From: Wuchereria bancrofti
Lineage: Eukaryota > Nematoda > Chromadorea > Rhabditida > Onchocercidae
Direction: 5' to 3'
Assembly (NCBI GenBank): GCA_005281725.1
Contig: SSBO01000012.1
Coordinates: forward strand, 8,593,099 to 8,657,098
DNA length: 64,000 nucleotides
Shown here: piece after piece, positions 37,129 to 49,400 of the stretch
How positions within the stretch are numbered: the stretch's first letter is position 1
How the letters are laid out: each line of letters starts with the position of its first letter
Translations under genes and position numbers: made by a program
The notes under the pieces: generated by a model
Seen by the model: only the letters and a program-made list of their open reading frames with translations
Database searches by the model: none
Told to the model about the DNA's origin: nothing

Positions 37129-40100
37129 TTATTCTTTCAGATTACTTTTTAATAATCTTAATTTCAAATTAGAGATTGTTAATTTAGCTGAATTCTGCGT
37201 AGTTTCTTTTCTCCTTAATTTAAGATGCCTTTCATTTTGTTTGAGTAATAATAACATGTCTAGCTTAGTTTTTGCAAGTAATCGACACATAGCCAGTTTA
37301 ATTTCAATGTCTTGATAAATGTTGAAAGTATCTTCATAATTCATTAAAATATTATGAAAAAAAAAAAAAAAAAACTTGCCAAGAAATTGTTGTAAGTGAC
37401 AAGCGAAACGTAGAGAGCATTGTCATAGCCAACATTTTCAAGAATATTAACTACAAATGCTAACGTATTGCAGGAGAGGAAAACGAGTACAATTGCAATA
37501 AGCATTATTGATATTTGGCGTTCTTTTCGTTCCGCTTGTTTTAGCGACTCATCGGGTACCATACTTTGTCTCCTATGTAGTCGATTTGATCGTCGAATAG
37601 CTAGTAGTACCTGAGAATAACCAATATTTTAAGGGAAATGTTAAATTCCCATTGTAAACTCTAATCTAATTTAAAATTGAATCAGCTCAAAAATTAAGTT
37701 ATTTTATTTTGAAAAAATTATATAATTGAAATTTAAATTAAGTTTACCGATTATTTAGCATAATATGTCTTTTGATATTAAATAAACTACTAGGATGTTT
37801 ATAATTTTAGCTGCCATTATCATTCTGTAATAGTAATTGGATTAAAAAACTTATTCACTAATTGAAATTATCTACGCTTTAATTAAACTTTTTAATGGTT
37901 GAAAAAGTTAACCTGAGAATTTAAAATAATTAATAATGTAAATGGCAGCACAAACATTAATATGGTATAGGCCCAACCAAAAAATATAAGGCGATAAGTT
38001 TGATTAAGTCGGAGATTTGATGGGACTAACACCGGAATGAAGGCATTTATATTTGATCGAAAGCAGTTATTGACAACACGCACCTAAAATTAAAGTTACG
38101 GTTATTTTATAAATAAAATTTATAATTATATTAATTATCAGTAATTAATACATAGATTAAATTGCATTTTGATGATCGATAAATTTTAGAATTTAACATT
38201 TAAGTCTATTGGACTTTTATTTTATATTAATCAATTGACATTTTCCAATTGAAAGCTTCTTTTCAAATGCTTCTTTCTCTTTTATTTTCCTTTTGTTTAT
38301 TTTTATAATAGTAATATTTTCAGTTCTGCCTCATTCTTATCATATCTTTTTCCTTCAATTTCAAATTCTAACTCTTTTGGGATTTAGAATTCATTTATAC
38401 CATTAGTCATTCAATGGCATCAACCATCGCCAACCATTTTACATTCCAAATTGACTCATTCATTATCGACTTTTGATCTTGTATTGGAATTTAATAAGCC
38501 GATAAAATTGTATTACGTTTCTTTCTTCCTTTCCAATGATTATTCTATTCTTTCGTAGACTTTAATGAAATTTTTTATCATTTAAAAATTACAGTTGTTT
38601 TTAAAGACTTTTTAAGATTCTGCTAAATCGTTTAATGCATCATCCCAATCTAACTTGAATTCTATGCTGGATATGACCACTGAGTGTTACATTGAATCCA
38701 ATTATTTAATTAAATTATTTATTCAATGATTGTAACTCAAATCAAAATTTTTGTAATGTAAATAAAAGAATACGTTATTTGAATTTTCATAAAGGATAGA
38801 GTAAATATTAGATAGATAGGATAAATGAGGAAAATTTATTTAGTGTTTTTAAACTATTTTTTAAATTTTATGACATAAATTATTTATTTTCAATTAAAAT
38901 ATTTTCCACAAATGATACATAGCAATGATAAGAATGAATTTTCTCTTTTTTTTCGTCGTCTTTTATTTTGTTTTCATTGTCTATTTGTCTTATTTATTTC
39001 TTTGCTCAATCATTTTTCTTCTACTTTCCTCTTTCAAAATATCTTAATGGATTACAAATTTTGAGTTTTTCTTTTTTTTTTTTTCTCCTCCTTTAACTGA
39101 GTAAACGTTAATTCTATGCTAATAGCACTAGAGAAACAAATCTGTGCACTGCAATTCATCCTTAAAATTATTTTCAATATGGACTTAAATTTTCAAAGAA
39201 TTAGAGAATTAGAAGATTAGCAGAAATGTTTTCATTACAAATTCCTTTTACATTTAAATTTTCAATTACAATTGGAAGTTTGCCCTAACAAAAAATTCTG
39301 ATTAGCTTCAAATAAATTGAAAATTGGGAAGCAATTAACTGGATGACTTAATTTAAAAAAGGAAATAAAAAGAAATGAAGCAGATCTGGCACATTCGAAC
39401 TATTTTCAAATCAATCAACATTATTATACCAACACAAGACAAAAATATGTAATCAATTTGCTAATTATACTTTGATAGTTGAAAGGTAGGAAAATCATGA
39501 ATGGCTTGAAAAAAGAATGAGAATTTTTCTTTCAGATCCTAACTTTCGTTTGATATTAACATGATTTTATTTACGTTACTCCATAATATGTTTTAATTTC
39601 GAGGCAAAATTTGTAAAAATGTTCAACATAAAGTAATTCAATTTTAAATAACAGTGGACTAATTCTGAGTTAAAAAATAGTTATGTTAGCTAAATTGCTC
39701 CTTTATAAAAGGATATATAATATCTTTAATTCCTTCCCCTAAACGTTTTGTATCGTTAATTGATATCTTTGTCATTTGTCTGAAATTGGAATTCTATTAA
39801 ATGCTTTTGCATTTATCATATTCCAGTATTATCATTGACATTTTAACAGTACCATAAATTAAGTCGAAAAAAAGGTCAACTTTTGAGAAATTTAATGGAT
39901 AGAAATTCATTTGTGTTTTATTTTTTATTCTAATGTGTTTCCAAATAAATTTCCAAAGTAGAAAAAAAAGGAATAAAAAACAAAAATATTGGAGCAATGC
40001 TATTTTCAGAGCAAAACTATGAATTTAACAATTCATCCATAAATTTGGATTTGCTTCGAAGAAGAGTGATAAATCATCGCGGCTTTTAATATTTCCCTCG

Positions 40101-43100
40101 GGAAAACATTTCGCTTGGGAAATATTTTCCCGTACTCTAAATATTTCTAATATTTTCACTAGTAAGTCGATTTCTAACCTTTTGGTTGTATTCACCATAA
40201 TAAGCAAAAATGAGATAAAGAAATATTTTGATACTATGTAACACATTTAGTATCAATTTTATATTAATAAATAAATTTTATATAAATCAAAAATAACTTA
40301 AAATTAAATGAATTATATAAATTGGATTTTTTTTCTTATGTCTGATTATGGCAGCATTAATTTTATTCAAACCGTTTTTCATTGTTTTTTTTTTCCTTTT
40401 CTTTTACAAGTCAATTTTACTTGCAAAATTTCCGAAGCAAAACCATTCAGAAATTAAATCTTACTTATTTACTGGAACTTTAAGCAAAAACAAATGTGAA
40501 TAATACGATTGCTTGTATCGATTTGTCTTTAACAAAGAAAAATTACCTCGAAGAATCGAGTAATATTAAAGAGAAGAGAAAATCCGAGTAGTGATAGGAT
40601 AAATATTCGAACTCGAGCCGTTTTCAGGAGCGTTGATGTTTTAAATGGTAAACATACGCCAATATAACGATGGACAGACATACCTGTTGTCATCCATACA
40701 CTATAATTATTCCACTGCATTAACGATTTTATCAATTAATACAATAATATATTCGTGCATAATATAACATAAAAAGGGTAAATCATCATATTTTTATTGG
40801 TTAGATAAAGTGCTTTATGATAGAATCACTATTAAATGTGATAATTGAATTTTTATGAAATTTTATGGGTGAAATTTTTAGCATTCAATTTCATGAAAAT
40901 AAAAATGAAAGAAAGATGGAGTAGTTATAATAGAATTCAGAGCTTAAAGTATATTTTCATGCAGTGGTAGCAATTTCATGCAAATATATTCAATTGCAAA
41001 ATAAAAGTCAATTTTTTAACCATTGGTACATGTGTACTTTTTTTCTTTTTTTTTCCAACTTTTTTGAGGCATATTTTTACTCTAACAATGTATTTACAGA
41101 TCGTTTGTCACTTAAGCTGAAGCTAACTGCATCGTTTAACTAATTAAACTGCATTGTTTTGAGAATTTTTAATTATTAATTTTTAGAATTTTAAGGGATA
41201 ATTCTTTTTCTCGTTTTTGTTACAATTTTCAAATGAAATTTTACAAAAGAAAAGTAAAAAATACGTAAATTTATCCTTTGTTATGATAAAAGCAATGTTG
41301 ATACATTGAGGAGAGAGAGCAATGCACTTCACTGATTGATGAAATTTCTGGCCATTTCAATCTTTTTATTTCCTAGTTCGAAACTTTCAAAATAACAAGG
41401 AAAAAAACTGGAAAACATTTCACAGCATAAATGCCTTCTGAATTGTCGAAATAAGAAACAGCTGTCAATTTCTATCAAATAAAAAGATTGATAGTGAAAT
41501 ATATTCTTTTTTTGGTTGACTTTTTTTTATATGTATTCTAAAGAGAATTTTAACTTATCATTTTAAAGATAGTAATGGTAATTTTGATTTTATAAACATT
41601 CTAAAGATTTTCAGATTCTAAACACATCGATCTGGTCCTTTGTTTAAAAAAAATCAAATATTTAAATTTGATAAGTCTTGATAATTGATAGGGAGAGAAA
41701 AAAAGAGGAAAAGGATGAGTTGAAAAAAGATGTAAGTGGTTAGTTGACAAAAAAACCTGCCTTATTGTTTGAGCGAGAGTCATCAGACCATACATATAAG
41801 GTGCAACCCAATAACTGAAATTTAAATTTCTTGTTTAATTAAGAATATTTTGGAGAAACATATGATGAGTGATGCAAAATATATTGTTTTAGAAATTTTT
41901 AATAAATTGTTTTAAAAATTTAAAAAAAAGCATTAATAACTAATAGATTTCTACCATAAATGAAATGAAATGAAATCATTCATCAAATCAATGAGGAAGT
42001 GATAAAAAATTTTATGAAATAGTTAAGAAAAAATTTTCTTTTTATCAAATATTAAAGCTCTATTGAAGAAAAGCTCTCAGTTGTTTGCTTTTTTAAATAT
42101 CTAATGTCATTCTCAATTTCATGATAAATTTCAATTTTTCACATTTAAATACTCTCATTACTACTTATCATGCCTTTTTTTGCAACCATTTAAGCAATTT
42201 CTTTGTTTAATTCTGAAAAGAAGGAAGGACTGATTTATTGACTTTATTAAAACCGTTACATCTTCGAACAAAATGACAAATTATGTCATATTGAAGCACT
42301 GAAATAAAAGTCAGTGTAATATAAACATCTATTTCCGTTATATTCAGTTGGTATTAATTATTAAAATATTCAAATAATAGTTCAAACTATAAAGAATATT
42401 TGCTTTTCTTTTAATTTTGCTCACTACTTAGCTTTCTATGTTTAAATGAGGTTTGAAAAGTTTCCGAAACAAAGACCAATTGCCGAGACAACTGCTATTT
42501 GGATGATATTAATAACAAATTCAATAATCTTCAAATTTTCTTTCATTATACATCTCTTTTTCTTTCTCTTTTATTTTGTTTCTCATTTTTTATTAACCAA
42601 TAAACTAAAATAACAAAAATCACGTTGATACAGATGTGTTGCTTAATGTTAATTATCATTATTTTTTCATCCGTCACCTGTTATCGTTTATCCTGTTTAC
42701 ATTATTCATGAATTTATGTTCATCATGATATTTATTTCATGCTTGAACACGAACATTTATAGCATTCTCAAAAGATAATTTATCCCAATTATGGTAATGA
42801 CATACATTCTTATGTAATTGCATTTGTAATGTGCAATAAACAGAATATGATGCTATTCCAATACTACAGTTATGTTTTTAAGTTTTATTGTAAATTTGTA
42901 TGTTTCAATAATCTAAGGATACAAATTCTTACTCATGACCAGCGAGAATAATTAACGGAATAAGATGTTTTATTTATTTATGATGTTTCTCAATATACTT
43001 TTCATTTATTCGTACAAATGTTTGCTATTTCTGAACAAATATTTTATTCGTCTAACAAAAATTAGACTAATCCAAAATTTCCCGGTCATTTTTCTCTGTC

Positions 43101-46100
43101 CCTCTCTCTCCCTCTCCCTATCTATATTTACATATATATACATAAACAGATGGTTGCCCGAATGATTAAATGCTCCTATAGACCTATGATGAATGGATTC
43201 AGAGTTTAACAAAAAATTGTAAAAGTTTTCATTTGAATTCCGAGTTCTTTTTTTCTCGATGGATTCCTATTTTTCGTCATCTTGGAGCTTGATGATGAAA
43301 ATTCGATTGGTAAAATGAACGAAATGAAAAGAAGAAAAAAGCGGAGATTGTGGGGGGGAAAACGATTAAGAATTTTGTTATATTCTTTCACATTAAAAAA
43401 AAAAGGGAAAAAAATGGAAAGAAAAACCTCATTCTTAGGTTCTAACTTATTAATTTGAATTACCAATTTTGAAAGCAACATTAAAGCGTAAAGTAAGTGC
43501 ATGGTAGACGCACTATGATCCTGTTTTTTGAAATTATCATTTCATGAGCTAACAAGCATCACTGTTCAACAATATGCTTGTTTTTTTTGAAGAATTTAAA
43601 ATCTAACGATTGATAAATTTCAAGTTTATTCTGGTGAGTAGATTTTGACCTCATGACGTTTTAGAGAATGCGGAATTGTTGCTTAAGCATCTGGTGAGAA
43701 ATGAATGGTGAGAAATGGGAAAACGACAGTTGGTTCAATGATTTTGACAAAAGGGCAAGAGTCCTGCCCATCGAAAGGTACCAGTTAGACAACTTTCTTA
43801 TAAGTGATCATTCCGGTTAGAATCTAGAAGTTCCATTATATTTTAAATCACCATTAATTAATCACCTAACATCGCTACTTTCCCTTCCACTTTTTTTTTA
43901 GTTCCTATATATCTCAGAAACAGAGAGAGAAATACTTCCAGACAGTCATTTTCAAGCCCAATTTCAGCAGTGCTGCTAGGAAGCGCTAAATTTTTAATCT
44001 TTTAAAAGCTTTAGAAAGAACTGTAAACAAAAGTGCTTAACAACTGTAACAGAAACAAACTATGTTTCGCTAATTTTATAATTGAAGATTTCTAACGTCA
44101 GAGCTGTGAAAAAAATGGATAAGAATGTAATGCAGCGCAATCCACTCGTCAAAGATCAGCTCCTATATCATAGTTCACTAAATACTGACATTTTATGTTG
44201 TAACCTGTCGACACCTTAAACAGTCTTTATCACATTAAAGATTTCTTTCTCTGACTTCATCCATCTTTTTAATCTTAATACCCGTCCGATGAATTTTATG
44301 CAAATTGCGTAACTCTTATAATGAATGCGTTGACAAGTCTCATACAGCTTGATTAAAGGTTGCTACTTTAAAGTAATTTATTTACAGACTTTGATCAGTT
44401 ACTCAACCAAACAATAAAAATCAAGGTAATAGAACATAAACACAAGACAGAACAAAATCAGATAGAAATTGTGTGCTAACGATGATTTAACATAAGCGAA
44501 ACTATTAACTCTCTATCATCTCTCCCCCCACTCACCAATTCCCTTCACGGATCATCTGAAATTCTCAACTCCACTTTGCCTTAATTTATATGGATGAACG
44601 TAAAATACCTTTCTTGTCCCTTTTGTGAATAACGAGGAAAAAAATGTTGAGGTTTTTACATGTCGTCCTATTCTTGACTAGTTCGAAACTTACCTACGTT
44701 ATGTATTATACTGCCTAGAGAGTGTAAAACACCTGTACTGAGTACAAATCTATGCTTTTGGAAGCAGATATGCGTCACAAAAAGCTTTAAGTTACCATCA
44801 TAATTTCATTTCTATCGATATTACGTTTATTTCTGCATATTCTTTTTTTTTATGGAAGTTGCTCGAAACTATGGTAACCTATTTCAAGAGCTGCATTTCC
44901 TACCATGATCAGCAAGTAACAAGAAAAAAAGCAAAACAAGAAAAAATTTTAACTAGCCCTTCTCTTCCCTATCCTCACTCCCTCCTCCCCAAATCTCAAA
45001 CACTCCCCCACAACACAAAAGATCTATTCCTAACAAATACAGTTTTTTTTTTCTTTTTTTTTGTAGGAATAACAAACAAACTAATGACCAAGTATTAAAG
45101 CTTCCAATTTTAGAGCGATAAAATAGCTCAATATGATGCCACAAACATCAGTCATCTTCACAGATTGCACACAGGAATTAACCTTTCCCAAATGGAAACA
45201 AATGGTTCTCTTTCTCTCTCGAAAAAAAAATTTTTCTCTGGACGATTTCTGGAATTTCTACTAATTTAAGGATTTATTGCATTATTGGATTAGAGTAGTA
45301 GAAGATTAAACGTAAATATAAAAATATATGACAAGAAAAAGTACAACAACTTTCTGCATTTAAATGCATAACAATTTAAACGGAATTCACAAATGCTATT
45401 GACGAGGAAGATTTTGGATGACTGCTAATGATGCAGCTCATATGTTTCCATCCCATCATTTAAACATCAATTACACCTACAATACAAAAGGCAAGCGGAA
45501 AAGATCCAGTATATGCTTCTTTATTAAACACGCGCTATTTTGAATGAATGATGGTAAAGAATAAAAGTTAACTTGATCGATGAAATTTTCAAACAAGAAC
45601 CTGAATCTGGTAGCCGACCATGTCTTCGTATATTCACCCAGTCTGGGTAATGACAGAACAAAGAATGCAGAAAATAGAATAAGTGTATCAGAACTAGACA
45701 GAATTGCGAGGTACCAATTAATGGAGGAGGAAAACATAAAACGATGGGTGAATATACGGATGGAGGTAATGTTTGCGCAAAGGCCAAACATGATAATTGG
45801 TAGAGTGATGAGGCCAAGCAGCAGCCTTTCCTCATATGCATAAAACTGATACGACAAATGGCATTCACAATCAACAGACAATATTGTGCACCATTCTGGT
45901 GATTCGTCATCATACTGATGTTCATTTCCCACTGTACTGTTATTGCTATCTCTGATATTGCTAAGTATCAACTCATGGGATGACGAAACAGTGGGAATGA
46001 ATAACCGTGAAAGAGCACTGACGTCAACACTACTAATAGTAGCCGAAATATTGGAATTAACAGCATTTGTGGTATCAGAAATCTTATCGTCTTCGACTAA

Positions 46101-46106
46101 ATCCAT
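37129..46106 (-). CDS. FMRFamide-receptor-like neuropeptide GPCR
   Basis: Rhodopsin-class seven-helix receptor, probably for an FMRFamide-like peptide, in the plasma membrane of neurons or muscle. Exons on the minus strand: 46106-45601, 41814-41757, 40714-40547, 38083-37913, 37610-37376, 37331-37129; phases agree and give 446 residues. Exon 1 carries a roughly 90-residue extracellular N-terminus with sites NIS and NNST, then TM1 and TM2. Exon 3 opens with WNNYSVWMTTGMSVHRYIGV, so the DRY motif at the end of TM3 is HRY (residues 203-205). Exon 5 has TM6 and the start of TM7; the last exon begins NTFNIY, in the place of NPxxY, and ends in a basic tail. The final intron is only 44 nt and includes a run of 18 T, so this junction is the least certain. 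Intron 1 is 3.8 kb. Closest known group is the nematode frpr type, by pattern. An acceptor 125 nt before the ATG is described separately. Confidence 0.82.
40088..40132. repeat. Two overlapping alternative stem-loops in a GPCR intron
   Basis: AATATTTCCC (40088-40097) pairs with GGGAAATATT (40117-40126), while CGGGAAAA (40099-40106) pairs with TTTTCCCG (40125-40132). The two stems overlap by two bases and cannot both form fully. Non-coding, within the intron between exons 3 and 4. Confidence 0.6.
41815..45600 (-). other. 3.8-kb first intron of the GPCR gene
   Basis: No nested gene is recognised on either strand. The part 43640-44800 is less homopolymeric than the rest of the intron but gives no family match; the longest reasonable frame there encodes only 34 residues (44115-44219). 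It contains the pyrimidine/TA composite at 43081-43145. Confidence 0.45.
43081..43145. repeat. Polypyrimidine tract followed by TA repeat
   Basis: A C/T tract of about 45 bases leads into ATTTACATATATATACATA. The same order of parts occurs at 61251-61333. Confidence 0.65.
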
Positions 46107-46230
46107 AACTGCGGGGCTAAACAGACCTCGTCTAGGGTCACCAAGACCGTGAAACAGAAACACGATTAAAAGCTTGGAAGTAATAGTAGCCTAGGCTGAG
46201 AAAGTATCCGTCTTTAGCAGTCCCGCCCCT

Positions 46231-46260
46231 TCTGAAAAAACATGAGTAGAGTAAAAGAGT
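46231..46260 (-). promoter_or_regulatory. Strong splice acceptor upstream of the GPCR
   Basis: On the minus strand, CTCTTTTACTCTACTC is followed by ATGTTTTTTCAG, ending at 46232; a mature 5' end at 46231 would give the GPCR a 125-nt leader. A U-rich stretch before TTTTTTCAG is the context used for spliced-leader addition in nematodes. A second acceptor-like TCTGTTTAG ends 11 nt before the ATG. There is no AATAAA on the minus strand between the lem-2 stop and this point, which fits a shared transcript. Confidence 0.45.
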
Positions 46261-46410
46261 TGATTACCCTCTCCAAGCCTCAGCAATAACAGCAACAGCC
46301 GTTAAGCCTCCGCCAGCAACAACATACATATCGCCAGTGACGGATGGAATGGATTGAAGAATAGATAATACATAAACATTAACGGCCTGAACAGTGCACC
46401 AGTCCCCTCT

Positions 46411-49400
46411 TCATTTGCGTAATGCATTAGGAAATCGCTGCTCGTAGCGTTCATCACGCAGAAATTTCGCCCAAACCAATTGACCTGAAACATAATTTTA
46501 AACTGAAACATAATTTTCTGATAAAGCATACGTACAGTTTTATTATTTAGGCATTTTAATTCAAAATATCAGACATTTTATCCTCGAAAATCATAGATAC
46601 AGTTCCTTGCAAAGATCTCTTCATTGTAATCAAAAATAATCATATATCTTTTTGGGAAATTTTAAATTTATGCATAAATTTTAAAATGTGGCTCACCTGA
46701 ATTTCTAGTTACTGATCTTCAGGAATGTAATAAAAATGAGAAACATATGGCCGGCAATGATACTTACGCTTAGCGTTTTATTACTACAGATAACACAAGT
46801 TTCAGATGCTACTACATTTTTCAATGTTACCATAAGTACAAAAAGTTGTCCTGTCTAATTAATTCGGAAAATAAAGTTTATTTATTTGACTGATTCTACA
46901 AACTACTTTTATTCCTCAAGATTTCAGCTTTTTTTTTCCATGTCCAAAACTACAAAATTAAAAGCCATTATAGACTGAGTAAATACTTTCAATTTAAATA
47001 AAGAAAAAAGAGTCCACATATTTTTCCGAACTTTATTTTAAGAAATAAAATCTTCAACACTTTCTTATGAGCATGCTCTCGTTAACAAATTAACACTATG
47101 TGTTTCGCACTTTTTCCTTCGATAAGTTGGTTTTAGTGGAGTGAAAATTCAATCTACACTACAGCTTTTCAAAACTATGCAGCAACACTGAATAATTTTC
47201 AACAGCCTGCGTGAAACGGTTATTTTGAAAACCTTTAATTGTGACATCTCGAATTGTGTCGCTCTTGCTGAAATGCGTGGCAGTCCCTAAGGGCTACTGA
47301 AAAGTAATCTGAAGCATATACATGATCTATCGAAATGTGAAGTGGAACCCTTCACTCTCCACCATTCGTCATATATTGTAAACAATAAAAAGATCCCCAA
47401 AATTAGCCAGTCAATTTGGTAAATTTTTATTCAGCAATTCGAAATATGAAGTATTTTGAAAGAAAAACTTTGTTTCAAGAACCGCAAGATTTTAAGACAA
47501 GTCAGAAAAGCATTATGCAAGAAATTGTAACTGCTGATTTTAAATGGTTCGAATTCTCAAGAAAAACTGATGCTTTGTATTGTCATTTTGAAATGAAGTT
47601 AGAGAATTGAGATGACACATACCGTTGAACCAAGTCCCGTGTAATGATTTAAAAGCACAACTGCAATCGGTTAATGACGCGAAACGAGCAAACATCACCC
47701 CCTCCTTAGAATCCTTTTCCACATAAACATGTATTGGCTTAACTGGAGCTATTTTCTGTAGCAAAGCTTCCTTCAGATACATAAATTTTGTTTCGTAATC
47801 TCTAAAACATTTTCACTGTCGAAAACACTTTATGAATTGAATGGAACATAAAAAAGCACAGCGATCTTTTCCACAACACAATTTTCTATAACCAAACAGA
47901 AATACACGACTCATTCTGACTTCTACGCTCTTGTCGAATTTTACTAAAATCGGGAAATCCAGTGCAGAATAAAGGGTGAACAACACTGGTACACCCTTAA
48001 AATCCTTGCTTCAAAAACTTAATCAGTTAAAGGAACATACTTCGCTGAAGAAAACATTCCACGCAGCTTCAGACAATGCGATGGCGCCTGACTTAACATA
48101 CTGCGTCGCATACTTCCATCAAAAGCTGTAACGAATCTAATTATTATACATGTATTATTTCGAATACTTTTGATAAACACTAAATTTAAAATTATAATGC
48201 TTCTTCCAATAATTATGCAGGGCAAGTGTTTTTGGACTACACATCCAAACAAATTATCCTGTTTTTGAAGTCTTGTTTTCAATGCATGTACATTATCCTT
48301 ATTCCGGAAGATAAGCAACATCATTCAGTGCTAAATTTATAAAACGTTTTTTGTCCTTAAGCCATGAATATCCAAACCTTAATGATATAGGAAAGAGAAA
48401 TACAGGGCAAAATTACTTCAAGACGAAATGCACTGTATTTCTCTTTAAACGAATGGAACAACTTACTCTGGATAAATGAATGAAAACATAAATTATAGTG
48501 TACGTACCACTACCCTGCCAACCATTCTTTTTAGCAGGAATCCACCGCCATACAGAACACTCTACACCATTGATAATTCGAGCTTCCGTGCTTACTCGCG
48601 ATTCATTCAGATTGATAAATCTAACCGCTTCCTGCCATCGGCGCCATTCCGGACTATTATTCATTCTAACAAAATATATAAATTTCACCATTATCGTAAT
48701 AAAAATAATGCACCTACGAAATTTATTTCCAACTTGGAAAACGAAAAATACTTTACATATAAAAGAAACCTCTTTGATGGTGGAAGAAGCATGTCTCGCA
48801 CATGAGGTTCGGCGATATATGCTTGACCCTGTTCGTTCGCATCCCGAATAATGTCTGCAAAATGTATAAATAAAAGTGATGGTGCATTACTACACCTCTC
48901 ACATATATGTAGAATTGATGATGCATTTTTACATAAAAAGTCTAGTATATTGACCTCCATACAAACCCACCAGTAATTTTCTCAATGAGGTCAAAAATAC
49001 GCTGTTTATCTTCAGCTTTCTTTTTTGTCTGATAGAGTCGTAACATATAAATACCAATCATTATTCCACATACTGCAAAAACATCTCGAATTACAACAAC
49101 CTTATTATTTTAAACTGAATTATGAATTAACATTCAGAAAACCAAACACATTTTTTGGCATTATTCAGTAACTAATCAGGCATAATTATTAAACAGACTA
49201 AAGACAACACTTTTTTTTTGGAGGTAAAAAGAAAACTCATTATAGATAAAGGTGTGTCCCAAGCACGGATGAAGTTCGCTCAATAACTGGGAGCTTAATT
49301 CCTTGTAATGCTGATTCAGATGCGCGTCACAGTAATTAAGAATGCAAATTTGCTCATTATATAATTTAAATGCTAGTTCTTGGGACTATGATGGCTAAAA

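Noticed and set aside
41749..41757. GC donor (AAG^GCAGGT) for GPCR exon 2
   Set aside because: Using the GT donor three codon positions later (CAG^GTTTTT) gives the correct phase 0 into the next exon, so a GC-AG intron is not needed here.
43640..43850. Possible tRNA or structured RNA (short GGGCA/TGCCC stem)
   Set aside because: Only a 5-bp stem is found; no cloverleaf, anticodon arm or T-loop can be arranged.
45524..46152. Several long frames in other phases across GPCR exon 1, both strands
   Set aside because: They are shadows of the GPCR coding exon, whose frame shows the transmembrane pattern and joins the later exons in phase.
46302..46529. 75-codon frame over the last lem-2 exon
   Set aside because: It uses the wrong phase; the correct phase gives the conserved MAN1 end and a stop at 46411.
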